Below are positions 35,677 through 44,575 of a stretch of 64,000 bases of DNA, piece after piece. The stretch is from assembly GCF_002198715.1 (NCBI RefSeq), contig NZ_MWLK01000032.1:116063-180062 (forward strand), written 5' to 3'. The notes under the pieces are model-generated. The model did no database searches. It was given only the letters and a program-made list of their open reading frames with translations, and was not told the origin of the DNA. The stretch is from Rhodomicrobium sp. R_RK_3 (GTDB lineage: Bacteria > Pseudomonadota > Alphaproteobacteria > Rhizobiales > Rhodomicrobiaceae). The position numbers and the translations under genes are program-made. Numbering within the stretch: the first letter of the stretch is position 1; every line of letters begins with the position of its first letter.

Positions 35677-37542
35677 TCAGACAGCCGGCTCATCGTCGAA
35701 GGCCTCGAGCTCGTCGATCAGCCGCTCGACGACGCCGAGGCCCATCGCCCAGAAGCCGGGGTCGGTGGCGTCGAGGCCGAAGGGGGCCAATAGCTCCTTG
35801 TGGTGCTTGGTGCCACCCGCGCGCAGCATGTCGAGATAGCGCTCCTGAAAACCCTCGGCGCTTTTTTCGTAGACGGCATAGAGCGAGTTCACCAGGCAAT
35901 CGCCGAAGGCATAGGCGTAGACATAGAAGGGCGAGTGGATAAAATGCGGCACATAGGTCCAATAGACCTCATAGCCCTCGCCGAGCCGTACCGCCGGCCC
36001 AAGGCTCTCGCCCTGCACCTCCAGCCAGATCTCGCCGAGCCGGTCTGCCGTCAGCTCGCCGTTCAGACGCTCGGTGTGCAATCGCCGCTCGAATTCGTAG
36101 AAGGCGATCTGGCGCACCACCGTGTTGATCTTGTCCTCGGCCTTCTGGGCGAGCAGCGCCTTCTTCTCGCGGCGGTCGGTGGTCTTGGCGAGGATCGACT
36201 GGAAGGTCAGCATCTCGCCGAAGACGCTCGCGGTCTCGGCCAGGGTCAATGGCGTATAGGCCATCAGCGGACCCTGCCCGTTGGCGAGCACCTGATGCAC
36301 GCCGTGGCCGAGTTCATGGGCGAGCGTCATCACGTCGCGCGGCTTGCCCATGTAATTCATCATGACATAAGGATGCGCGCTCGGCACGGTCGGATGGGCG
36401 AAGGCGCCGGGCGCCTTGCCGGGACGGACGGGCGCGTCGATCCAGCGCTTGTCGAAGAATTTCTGCGCGATGCCGGCCATGTCGGGCGAGAACCGGGCAT
36501 AGGCCGAGAGCACGGTGTCGCGCGCCTCGTCCCAGGAGATGGTCCGCTCGCTCTCCAGGCTGATCGGGGCGTTGCGGTCCCAGAATTCCAAATGCTCCTT
36601 GCCGAGCCAGCGGGCCTTCATCGCGTAATAGCGATGCGAAATGCGCGGATAGTTTTCGCGCACCGCGGTTAACAGCGCGTCAACCACCTCCGGCTCGACG
36701 TTGTTGGCGAGGTGGCGCGCGGCGGCGATGTCCTTGAAGCCGCGCCAGCGATGCGAAATCTCGCGGTCCTTCGACAAGATATTGGTAATCAGCGTGAACA
36801 GCGGCAGATTGGCCTTGAAAACGGAGGTCAGCGCGTCGGCGGCCTTATGGCGCTGCGCCTCGTCCGGGCTCATCAGCATGTTCAGCGTAGGCTCGAGCGG
36901 CTGGCTCTTGCCGTCGACCTCGAAGCGGAGTGAGGCCATGGTCTCGCTGAACAGGCGGCTCCAGCCGGCGCGGCCGGTCATTTCCTTCTCGTGCAGCAGC
37001 CGCTCCAGCTCGTCCGAAAGCTGATAGGGCTTCTCCTTGCGCACCTCTTCCAGCCATGGCCGGTAATGGACGAGCGGGGCTTCATCCATGATCCGCTCGA
37101 GCACGCTGTCGTCGATGCGGTTGATTTCCAGGCTCAGGAACAACAGCTTGGCGCCGATGGTGGTCAGCTTTTCCTGGATGTCGCCGAAGAATTTGGCCCG
37201 CGCGGGGTCGTCGACCTTGGTGACGTAGTTCAGATAGGCGAAGGAGCCGATACGGCCGAGCGTGTCCTGCAGCCGCTCGAAATCCTGCAGGCAGGCGAAC
37301 AGGTTCTTGGCGCCGTCCTTGGCCGCCAATTCGGACAGCTTGCCCTGGTAGCGCGTGGCGAATGCGTCGGCCTCGGCGACGCCCTTTTCCAGATCGCGCT
37401 TCAATTCCGGCGAGTCCGTGCCCGGATAGAGATCGGCCAGATTCCAGCCCGGCATTTCGCTCGCGGCGGGCGCCGTTGCGCCTGCCGCCAGATCCTGGGC
37501 GGTGTTGCGGAAAAGATCGGAAAATCGGGAAAAAGGGCTCAT
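35677..37542 (-). CDS. pepF: M3 family oligoendopeptidase F
   Basis: A 621-residue zinc endopeptidase that degrades short cytoplasmic peptides. The HExxH site is seen in LAHELGHGVHQVLA, with the third-ligand glutamate in LAETASVFGEML. The N-terminal helical region (about 60-200) and C-terminal HFIHSPFYVYAYAFGD are typical of PepF. The ATG at 37542 (MSPFSRFSDLF) is chosen over an upstream start that adds 43 basic residues. Confidence 0.92.
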   Translation of the reverse strand: MSPFSRFSDLFRNTAQDLAAGATAPAASEMPGWNLADLYPGTDSPELKRDLEKGVAEADAFATRYQGKLSELAAKDGAKNLFACLQDFERLQDTLGRIGSFAYLNYVTKVDDPARAKFFGDIQEKLTTIGAKLLFLSLEINRIDDSVLERIMDEAPLVHYRPWLEEVRKEKPYQLSDELERLLHEKEMTGRAGWSRLFSETMASLRFEVDGKSQPLEPTLNMLMSPDEAQRHKAADALTSVFKANLPLFTLITNILSKDREISHRWRGFKDIAAARHLANNVEPEVVDALLTAVRENYPRISHRYYAMKARWLGKEHLEFWDRNAPISLESERTISWDEARDTVLSAYARFSPDMAGIAQKFFDKRWIDAPVRPGKAPGAFAHPTVPSAHPYVMMNYMGKPRDVMTLAHELGHGVHQVLANGQGPLMAYTPLTLAETASVFGEMLTFQSILAKTTDRREKKALLAQKAEDKINTVVRQIAFYEFERRLHTERLNGELTADRLGEIWLEVQGESLGPAVRLGEGYEVYWTYVPHFIHSPFYVYAYAFGDCLVNSLYAVYEKSAEGFQERYLDMLRAGGTKHHKELLAPFGLDATDPGFWAMGLGVVERLIDELEAFDDEPAV

Positions 37543-37717
37543 GCCAGACCCGCTCTTTCTGGTTGTGACGCGCTTGGGCCTACCATGAGCATTCCGTCCG
37601 GCAAAGTCAAAGCGCCTTCGACCGGCTTCCACGGCGATGCACCGGAGGGAGGCGGAATAGGCCCCCGGCAACCATTTTTGCCTGCTTATGGAACATTCAG
37701 GCTGTTTTTACCCTTAG

Positions 37718-37770
37718 ATGTCACAATCTTAAGTTGGTGCCTTGCGATTCTTCGCGAGCCCATGTGACAT
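37718..37770 (+). promoter_or_regulatory. Inverted repeat upstream of the NtrC-like regulator
   Basis: ATGTCACA (37718-37725) and TGTGACAT (37763-37770) are perfect inverses 37 bases apart. A further GTCACG follows at 37777. The arrangement, 32 to 84 bases before the regulator start, suits binding of a dimeric regulator, perhaps the gene product itself. This is a pattern seen by eye only. Confidence 0.35.
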
Positions 37771-37801
37771 CGTACCGTCACGTCATATCGAGTACCCTGT
37801 G

Positions 37802-39256
37802 ATGACCGACACCGTTCTGATCGTCGCAAACGATCCCGCCGAAAGTCAGAGGCTGGCCGAGACGATTTCCCGGATCGGGCTCGTCCCCCAGACCGTCGCC
37901 AAGCCCGCCTCCGTACTGGCCGGAGCGGGCGGCGCCCCGCCGGGCCTCGTCATTCTCGACCTGGATCTGCCGGAAATGGGCGGGTTGGCCCTGCTGGAGC
38001 AGATGCGGGATACGCTCGGCGTGCCCATCATCGTGCTGACCTCCGAGGACGGCGTCGAGGCGGCCCATGCCGCACTGGCGGCGGGAGCCGCCGATTTCAT
38101 CCTGAAGCCGGCTACGCCGGAGCGGGTCGAGGCCTCCGTCCGCAATGCCCTGAAGATCAGCGCGCTGGAAGGCGAGCTTGCCCGGGTCCGCCGCAAGCTG
38201 GACGGGCGCCCGGCCTTCGACGATATCGTCGCCGTCTCCGCCGAAATGGTCCGGGCCGTTACGCTCGGCCGCCGCGCCGCCGATCTGGAACTGCCGATCC
38301 TGATCGAAGGCGAGCCCGGCACCGGCAAGGAGCTGATCGCGCGCGCCATCCACGCCGCCAGCGCCAGGGCGGACGGCCCGTTCGCGGTGCTGCGCTGCGC
38401 CGGCAATGCCAAGCGCCTGGAGGCCAGCGTCGAGGCGGAGGAGGTCGATCAGCTCGACCGCGCCTGGGAAGAGGCCAAGGGCGGCGTGCTGTTCATCGAG
38501 GAAATCAGCGAACTGCCCCTCGCCGCGCAGGAAGTCCTGGCCGAGCGCTTCACCTTGCCGGCCAAGGGCGAGGATGGGTCGAACGAAGTCCGCCTGATCG
38601 GCAGCAGCAGCAAGAACCTGATCGACCGCGTCAAAAAGGGGCAGTTCCGCGAGGATCTCTATTACCGCATCAACGTCTTCCCGATCTGGCTGCCTCCTTT
38701 GCGCGACCGCGGCGAGGATATCGGTCCGCTCGCCAAACATTTCCTCGCCCAGGTGGTCGCCGAGGTCGGCAAGCGCATCGATGAGATCGACGAAACCGCG
38801 CTCGTCCTGATGCGCGCCTATGTCTGGCCGGGCAATGTGCGCCAACTCGAAAACGCCATCTTCCGCGGCGTCGTCCTGGCCGACAGCGACCATCTGACCA
38901 CCCAGGAATTCCCCCAGATCGCCGCGCAGGTCCCCGGTTTCCGGCCGGAAATCCCGGCCGCGCCGGTGATGCCCTCGATGCTGCGCTATGAAGGCCCGGC
39001 CATGATCGGCGGGCTGTCCTCCGGCACGCGCGCCATCACGCTCGCCCCGCTCACCAACGGCACCACCGTCGGCATCCCGGCGCTGACCGAGGAGGGCGAA
39101 ATCCGCCGCCTCGAGGACATCGAGGCCGATCTGATCCGGCTGGCGCTCGGCCATTATCGCGGGCATATCACCGAGGTTGCCCGCCGTCTCGGCATCGGCC
39201 GCTCGACGCTCTACCGGAAGATGCGCGAGTTCGGTCTTGAAGTCCGTCACAATTAA
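37802..39256 (+). CDS. NtrC-like response regulator without a GAFTGA loop
   Basis: A 484-residue protein with three parts. The receiver domain (about 1-120) has the likely phospho-Asp53 in ILDLDLPEMGG, Thr80 and Lys102. The AAA+ domain (about 140-370) has Walker A GEPGTGKE at 170-177, a Walker B-like VLFIEEIS at 229-236, FREDLYYRINVFP and WPGNVRQLEN. A Fis-type helix-turn-helix occupies about 455-477 (ITEVARRLGIGRSTLYRK). The GAFTGA loop that contacts sigma-54 is missing, and the first Walker B acidic residue is Glu. It probably regulates without sigma-54, as TyrR and Rhodobacter NtrC do. No kinase gene is adjacent. Confidence 0.85.
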   Translation: MTDTVLIVANDPAESQRLAETISRIGLVPQTVAKPASVLAGAGGAPPGLVILDLDLPEMGGLALLEQMRDTLGVPIIVLTSEDGVEAAHAALAAGAADFILKPATPERVEASVRNALKISALEGELARVRRKLDGRPAFDDIVAVSAEMVRAVTLGRRAADLELPILIEGEPGTGKELIARAIHAASARADGPFAVLRCAGNAKRLEASVEAEEVDQLDRAWEEAKGGVLFIEEISELPLAAQEVLAERFTLPAKGEDGSNEVRLIGSSSKNLIDRVKKGQFREDLYYRINVFPIWLPPLRDRGEDIGPLAKHFLAQVVAEVGKRIDEIDETALVLMRAYVWPGNVRQLENAIFRGVVLADSDHLTTQEFPQIAAQVPGFRPEIPAAPVMPSMLRYEGPAMIGGLSSGTRAITLAPLTNGTTVGIPALTEEGEIRRLEDIEADLIRLALGHYRGHITEVARRLGIGRSTLYRKMREFGLEVRHN

Positions 39257-39387
39257 GTGACGCACCCCCCGCGAGTCGGGATGCCCTTGCAAAACCGCTT
39301 TCGTTTGGCAGAAAATGTCTGCAAATGAAACTGGGTAGGCCGCAAAGCGTTAATGGTAAGCGTGCGGCTAGCTGGGATGAGGGGACT

Positions 39388-41091
39388 ATGTTCGATTTTC
39401 GTCTGCCGCCGGCAATTGTGTTTGCCATCCTTGCAATAGGCGGAATGGCGCAGGCGGCCGAGCCCGACGCCCCCGACCATCTCATCAGCCGCATGGACGC
39501 CACCGTCATTACGCTGCAGAACCAGCTTGCGGGCACGGCGAAACGTAAGGTCGCGCTCGGCAAGGACGAGCTGAAGGAGCTGGCCGATTATTACCGCGAC
39601 GGCGTTTCGCGCCTGCTCTGGGTGCGTGAAAAGGGGCTGATCGCCGACAAGGCCGCCGCGCTGCGCACCGTGTTCAAGCGTGCCGACGAGTTCGGCCTGG
39701 ACTCCGCAGACTATGCCGTCGTCGACGGCTCGACCTTCGCCGGCTATCGCGGCTATCCGGCCGAATGGCTCGCCGATGCGGAGCTTCGGATGAGCACCGC
39801 CGCCGTCACCTACGCCACCCAAGCCCAGGCCGGCCGTGTCGCGCCGACCTCGATCGACCCCGAATTTCTCGACCTCAGCCCGGTCAAGCCGAACCCCAAG
39901 GCGGTGCTGACGGGCATTGCCGAATCCGGCAAATCGCTCGCGGCCAATCTGGAGAGCTACCACCCGACGCATGAGCAGTTCGGCCTGCTGAAGGCCAAGC
40001 TGGCGGAAGCCAGAGCCGCTGTCGGCGGCGGCGCCAGGGCCGTCAGGCTGCCCGACGGCCCCTCGCTCGGGCCGAACACCTATCACCCGCAAGTGGCCAT
40101 TCTGCGCGAGCGCTTCGGCCTGCCGGTTCCGGCGAGCGCGCCGAAGGGCAATCCGTCGAACTATTATGACGATGCGCTGGCGGAAGCCGTGCGCGTGTTC
40201 CAGGAATCCAAGGGCCTGAAGGGCGACGGCGTCATCGGCAAGACCACCCGCGACGCGCTCAACGAAGGCACCATCGCCGTCAGCGTGAAAGCCATCATCG
40301 CCAATATGGAGCGCTGGCGCTGGGCGCCGCGCAATCTGGGCGAGCGCTATGTCTTCATCAACATCCCAGAATTCATGTTCCGCGTGGTGAACAAGGGCAA
40401 GGTCACCTATTCCGAGCGCATCGTCGCCGGCTCGCCGAAGCACATGACGCCAATCTTCTCCGACGAGATGGAAACGGTCGTGTTCAATCCCTATTGGCAC
40501 GTGCCGAAATCGATCATCGTCAAGGAGATCATCCCGCAGATGCAGACCAATCCGGGCTATCTCGACCGCCAGAACATCGAGGTGATCTGGCTCGGCCAGC
40601 GCACCGTCGATCCCTATATGGTCGACTGGCAGGCGGTGAACCCGGACAAGCTGGCCCTGCGGCAGGTGCCCGGGCCCGGCAATGCGCTCGGCCAGGTCAA
40701 GTTCCTGTTCCCGAACCGGCATTCGGTCTACATGCACGACACGCCGACCAAGAACCTGTTCGACCAGCCGGTGCGCGCGTATAGCCATGGCTGCATGCGC
40801 GTGCGCAACCCGCTCGAATTCGCCAAGGTGCTGCTGGGCTGGAACGATGACCGCGTCCGGCGCACGCTCGACAGCGCCACCGACGAGCATGTGAAGCTCG
40901 ACAAGAAGCTGCCGGTGCATGTGTCCTATTTCACCGCCTGGGTCGATCCCGCTGACGGCAAGCTGCATGGCTTTCGCGACGTCTATGGTCACGATGCCAG
41001 CGTGCGCGTGGCGCTGAAACTCGACTCGCCGAAGGTGCTGGCGTCGAAGCGTGACGATTTCGAGGCCGGAGAGCGCGGTTTGCAGAATTAG
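39388..41091 (+). CDS. L,D-transpeptidase of the YcbB/LdtD type
   Basis: A 567-residue secreted or membrane-anchored enzyme. An N-terminal signal segment (MFDFRLPPAIVFAILAIGGM) ends near AQAAEP. A scaffold domain follows, then a peptidoglycan-binding motif (VRVFQESKGLKGDGVIGKTT) and a C-terminal YkuD catalytic domain with YMHDTP and SHGCMRV (catalytic Cys469). It should form 3-3 crosslinks between meso-diaminopimelate residues. The start at 39388 follows a GGATGAGGGG stretch. The next gene encodes a DUF882 protein, matching the E. coli ycbB-ycbK order. Confidence 0.9.
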   Translation: MFDFRLPPAIVFAILAIGGMAQAAEPDAPDHLISRMDATVITLQNQLAGTAKRKVALGKDELKELADYYRDGVSRLLWVREKGLIADKAAALRTVFKRADEFGLDSADYAVVDGSTFAGYRGYPAEWLADAELRMSTAAVTYATQAQAGRVAPTSIDPEFLDLSPVKPNPKAVLTGIAESGKSLAANLESYHPTHEQFGLLKAKLAEARAAVGGGARAVRLPDGPSLGPNTYHPQVAILRERFGLPVPASAPKGNPSNYYDDALAEAVRVFQESKGLKGDGVIGKTTRDALNEGTIAVSVKAIIANMERWRWAPRNLGERYVFINIPEFMFRVVNKGKVTYSERIVAGSPKHMTPIFSDEMETVVFNPYWHVPKSIIVKEIIPQMQTNPGYLDRQNIEVIWLGQRTVDPYMVDWQAVNPDKLALRQVPGPGNALGQVKFLFPNRHSVYMHDTPTKNLFDQPVRAYSHGCMRVRNPLEFAKVLLGWNDDRVRRTLDSATDEHVKLDKKLPVHVSYFTAWVDPADGKLHGFRDVYGHDASVRVALKLDSPKVLASKRDDFEAGERGLQN

Positions 41092-41125
41092 CGGCGGCCG
41101 CTCCGGATCTGGACGGCGGCTGAAT

Positions 41126-41153
41126 TGCGGCAGCGGTGATAAACCCTGCCGCA
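41126..41153 (+). terminator. Hairpin after the L,D-transpeptidase gene
   Basis: TGCGGCAG and CTGCCGCA form an 8-base perfect stem with a 12-base loop, 34 bases after the stop. No T-run follows (the sequence continues GGACGCAAAAAA), so termination would not be classical. It may instead be an mRNA-stabilising hairpin. Confidence 0.3.
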
Positions 41154-41303
41154 GGACGCAAAAAACCCCTTTGACGACATAGGTTTTTCCACAGCTTGTT
41201 CATTTCGGGGGTTGCCATCTTTTGCCCCCATTTCCACAGATACTGTTTTTTAACCACAGGCCGACGAAAATCGAGCCGCGAACGGTGCGGTTAGGTTGAT
41301 GCG

Positions 41304-42752
41304 GTGTATGTGGTGCTTTTTGGGTACAGAGGGATCGGACAAAGCCTTACGTCCGGTCATGAGGGGATTTTGGGCAAACTTCCAATCGGCCTTGGGCTGA
41401 GACGGCACGCTGTCGCGGCCTTTGCACTATTGACCTCGACGCTTGTCGCGGCTTTGACCACCGGCGCGTCGGCCGAGGACCGCGAGATCGCGTTCTATAA
41501 TATCCACACCAAGGAAAACATCTCGGTCGTCTACAAGCGCGACGGCAAGTTCGTGCCGGAAGCCTTGCAGAAGCTCAACAGTTTCATGCGCGACTGGCGC
41601 CGCAACATCACCATCAAGATGGACCCGGAGCTGATCGACCTGATCTGGGAAATCCATCAGGAGCTTGGCTCGAAAAAGCCGGTCAGCCTGATTTGCGGCC
41701 ACCGCTCCGAGGCCACCAACGAGGGCCTGCGCCGGACGCGCGGCGGACAGGCCAAGCACAGCATGCACATCCTCGGCAAAGCCGCCGACATCCAGTTTCC
41801 CGACGTATCCGCCAAGCAGCTCCGCAATTCCGCTTTGATCCGCGAGCGCGGCGGCGTCGGCTATTATCCGACCTCGGCCATCCCCTTCGTGCATGTCGAC
41901 ACCGGCCGCGTGCGGCATTGGCCGCGCATCCCGCGCCAGGAGCTTGCGCTGCTCTTCCCCTCGGGCAAGTCGCAGCATGTTCCGGCGGACGGACGCCCGA
42001 TCACCAAGCGCGATTTCCAGATCGCCCTCGCCAATCTGCAGGAACGCGGCGGCGAATTGCCGATCGGCGTGCAGCGGGTTATGAATGGCGGCAAGCTGCC
42101 GCAACGCCCGATCCTGGCGAGCTATGCGCCGCCGGTCCCGGCCGCCGCTCCGGCGCCGCTCACGGTTGCCGCCGTCGCGCCGGCGGGCGAGCCGAAGAAG
42201 CCGGAAATGGTCTTCGCCAGCCTGACGCCGTCCTTCGGCGGCCTCGGCGGCAAGCCGGCGCCGCGTGAGGAGCCGCGCACGGTGCTGCAGGCGCGCACCC
42301 AGCAGACCGCCGCCCGCGCCGATGAGGATTTCAGCCGCGAATTCCTGCGGGGCGCCCCCGGCGAGACGGCAAGCGCGCCGTCCAACCTCGTCCCCGAAGA
42401 CCAGATGGCCGCCGCGCCCGACTATGACGACGATCATCCGGACGAGCTGGATTACCAGCCCTTCCCGATCCTGCCCTTCATGTCGGATACGCCGATCGCA
42501 TCGATGGACATGACCACGGGCGAGGCCTCCGCCGAGCTGACGCTGGCCAAGGTGCATGTGATGTTCACGGAATCGCGGGAGATGCTGCACGCGCAGTTCC
42601 AGCCGGGGCTGCAATATGCCCAGATGTACTGGGCGCAGCGCTTCCGGGGCACGGCGGTGAATACGGAGCTTCGCCGCGTCGCCCGCGACGACGGACCTGC
42701 CGAGCCGGTCAAGACCGCGCAGAACAATACGCAGCAGTCCGCCCGCAAATAA
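41304..42752 (+). CDS. DUF882 protein, MepK-like murein endopeptidase candidate
   Basis: A protein of up to 482 residues with a signal segment (LRRHAVAAFALLTSTLVAAL, ending near GASAED). An M15-like DUF882 domain (about 60-210) carries the metal-ligand pattern KHSMHILGKAADIQF and FVHVDTGRVRHW. E. coli YcbK (MepK) with these motifs cuts 3-3 crosslinks, and its gene follows ycbB as here. About 270 further residues are Pro/Ala-rich and look disordered, much longer than YcbK. The start is uncertain: GTG codons at 41304, 41310 and 41313, or TTG at 41370, all precede the signal peptide. Confidence 0.8.
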   Translation: MYVVLFGYRGIGQSLTSGHEGILGKLPIGLGLRRHAVAAFALLTSTLVAALTTGASAEDREIAFYNIHTKENISVVYKRDGKFVPEALQKLNSFMRDWRRNITIKMDPELIDLIWEIHQELGSKKPVSLICGHRSEATNEGLRRTRGGQAKHSMHILGKAADIQFPDVSAKQLRNSALIRERGGVGYYPTSAIPFVHVDTGRVRHWPRIPRQELALLFPSGKSQHVPADGRPITKRDFQIALANLQERGGELPIGVQRVMNGGKLPQRPILASYAPPVPAAAPAPLTVAAVAPAGEPKKPEMVFASLTPSFGGLGGKPAPREEPRTVLQARTQQTAARADEDFSREFLRGAPGETASAPSNLVPEDQMAAAPDYDDDHPDELDYQPFPILPFMSDTPIASMDMTTGEASAELTLAKVHVMFTESREMLHAQFQPGLQYAQMYWAQRFRGTAVNTELRRVARDDGPAEPVKTAQNNTQQSARK

Positions 42753-42780
42753 AACGCGCCCCGGCCGGATGGCCGGGCGC
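42748..42780 (-). terminator. Rho-independent terminator of gapR
   Basis: GGCGC, GGCCG, a GGAT loop and matching CGGCC and GCGCC make a strong stem (42756-42780, one bulge). On the minus strand it is followed by TTTTATTT. It lies ten bases after the gapR stop and overlaps the end of the DUF882 gene, which converges on it. Confidence 0.7.
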
Positions 42781-42790
42781 TCCCTAGATT

Positions 42791-43090
42791 CTACTGGCTG
42801 TCCAGACCGGCGATCATGCCGAGCGCATGCATATAGGTGGCGAGCAGCGCTTCCTGTTCCATGCGCTCATTGTCGGGCTGCTTGCGCATCCGCACGATGG
42901 CGCGGATGGCCTTGACGTCGAAGCCGGACGATTTGGCCTCGGCATAGACCTCGCGAATGTCCTCGCTCAGCGCGGCCTTCTCTTCCTCGAGGCGCTCGAT
43001 GCGCTCGACGAAGGCGCGCAGGTGATCTTTCGCGCTGCCGGCGAGGCTCTGGTCGGGCGCTGACTCTTCAAGGACATCGGATATGGCCAT
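42791..43090 (-). CDS. gapR: GapR (DUF2312) nucleoid-associated protein
   Basis: A 99-residue protein of the DUF2312/GapR family. In Caulobacter it binds overtwisted DNA ahead of replication and transcription and stimulates topoisomerases. The conserved core [54 protein letters not shown] is present, with a predicted coiled coil at about 20-50. The ATG at 43090 has GGGGAG six bases upstream; an ATG two codons earlier would touch that site. GapR is a good marker of alphaproteobacteria. Confidence 0.93.
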   Translation of the reverse strand: MAISDVLEESAPDQSLAGSAKDHLRAFVERIERLEEEKAALSEDIREVYAEAKSSGFDVKAIRAIVRMRKQPDNERMEQEALLATYMHALGMIAGLDSQ

Positions 43091-43248
43091 TGGCATCTCC
43101 CCAAGCATTGAACATGACGCCGATTCGGCGGTTCGAGACTGGGGGCGAGGCTAAGAGCCAATCGGCTCCGCCTCAAGCCGGCCTGGGGTTTTATCCCTGT
43201 GGTGCAATTGCTTGCGGAAAAGAGGGATAAATCGCTGGGAGCGGGCGC

Positions 43249-44433
43249 TCAGTGATTCTTGCCGCCCGCCACCGCCTCGAAGCGCCCGAGCTGGGCCGGG
43301 GTGGCCTCAGGCTGGCTCAGCGCCTTCCATTCCTCATAGGGCATGCCGTAGACCATCTCGCGGGCGGCATCCTTCGACAGCTCGATGCCCTTTTCCAGCG
43401 CCGCTTCCTGATACCAGTTGGCGAGGCAGTTGCGGCAGAAGCCGGCCAGATTCATCAGGTCGATATTCTGCGCGTCGGGCCGCCCCTGCAGATGGGCGAC
43501 GAGCCGGCGGAAGGCAGCCGCTTCCAGCTCGGTCTGGGTCCTGGGGTCGATTTGCGCATTGTCCATGCCATGCTCTCCTGCGGCCGGCGCCGCGCCGGGG
43601 GCGCGATCGGACCGCGAACCATAATAGCGGATTGCATGGAATGTGGCATCTGCCCGCGAATTGGCAAGGATGCGGGAAAGGATGGCGCTCAGCTTCTCGG
43701 CCCACTCGGCCTGCCCGGCTTCGTCCCGGATCAGGTCCTGGCGGACTTCGATCAGCGCATTGGCGAGCCCCCGCATCGTCCCGTGCTGGTACATGCAGTC
43801 GCCGCGCAGGGCGCCCGCATAGGGCTCGTTGTCGCCGACGACCAGCGACGGGTCCCCACGCAGACCGTTCAGCAGCGGAATGGCGAGCCGCGGATCCCGG
43901 TCCCAGAGCACGCCGGCATGCCAGGGACGCATCCAGCCGCGCCAGTTCTCTGTAAAACTGTGCACCGAGAAGATCACCGGCGGCTTGCCGGCCTCGATCA
44001 TTGCGTCAATCAGCGCGTCGACGGCCCGGTGATAGGGACGGTAGAAGCTGTCCAGACGCTTTTCCCGCTCGGCCTGACTTATGCCTGCATTGCCGGGCAC
44101 GATGGCGCCGTCGGAAATCTTCATGATCAGCGTCGGATCGTCCTCGCCGCGATTGGGGTCGATCAGCAGGCGCGAATAGCGCGTCATCACCGCCGGCGCA
44201 CCCAGCATACGCGACATCAGCCGGGTTATCCCCGCCGCGCCCGGATCATAGGCGATATGCCTTTGAAGCTGCGCGGGCGCAACGCCCAGCGAGTCGTAGC
44301 CCGGCGGGAAGGAATTATCGGCATGATCGCAGAGCAGCAGAACGCCACTGGCCAGCGACCCTTGCAAAATAGTATATGGAGCATCGGCGGGAAGGGATGC
44401 CGCCGTGCCGCTCTTTGGCACCGTGTGAAGCAT
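43249..44433 (-). CDS. N-formylglutamate amidohydrolase fused to DUF1244
   Basis: A 394-residue single reading frame. Residues about 20-275 are an N-formylglutamate amidohydrolase-like hydrolase: CDHADNSFPPGYDSLGV, HIAYDPGAAGITRLMSRML, FSVHSFTENWRGWMRPW. After a linker of about 15 residues (APGAAPAAGEHG) comes a complete DUF1244 domain with AGFCRNCLANWYQEAA. In related genomes I know these as separate neighbouring genes. A ribosome site and ATG at the start of the DUF1244 part (43566) could also yield it alone. The hydrolase may act on N-formylated amino acids. The function of DUF1244 is unknown. Confidence 0.82.
   Translation of the reverse strand: MLHTVPKSGTAASLPADAPYTILQGSLASGVLLLCDHADNSFPPGYDSLGVAPAQLQRHIAYDPGAAGITRLMSRMLGAPAVMTRYSRLLIDPNRGEDDPTLIMKISDGAIVPGNAGISQAEREKRLDSFYRPYHRAVDALIDAMIEAGKPPVIFSVHSFTENWRGWMRPWHAGVLWDRDPRLAIPLLNGLRGDPSLVVGDNEPYAGALRGDCMYQHGTMRGLANALIEVRQDLIRDEAGQAEWAEKLSAILSRILANSRADATFHAIRYYGSRSDRAPGAAPAAGEHGMDNAQIDPRTQTELEAAAFRRLVAHLQGRPDAQNIDLMNLAGFCRNCLANWYQEAALEKGIELSKDAAREMVYGMPYEEWKALSQPEATPAQLGRFEAVAGGKNH
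43564..43579 (-). promoter_or_regulatory. Internal ribosome binding site before the DUF1244 part
   Basis: On the minus strand AGGAG is followed, after 8 bases, by ATGGACAAT, which begins MDNAQIDPRTQ, the natural start of a DUF1244 protein. This would allow a separate 105-residue DUF1244 product from the fused frame and looks like the remnant of a once separate gene. Confidence 0.6.
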
Positions 44434-44575
44434 GAGGCTAGTATATAGAGATGCAGGTGAACGGCGCCTAGGTCGCGGTGTCACGTTTCCTGCGGATTTT
44501 CAAGGACGTTGGCTTTTTTGCACACGTAACCTTTTGGGTGGTTTAAAACTGCGCGAAAAGCCACATCGGGAGCAC

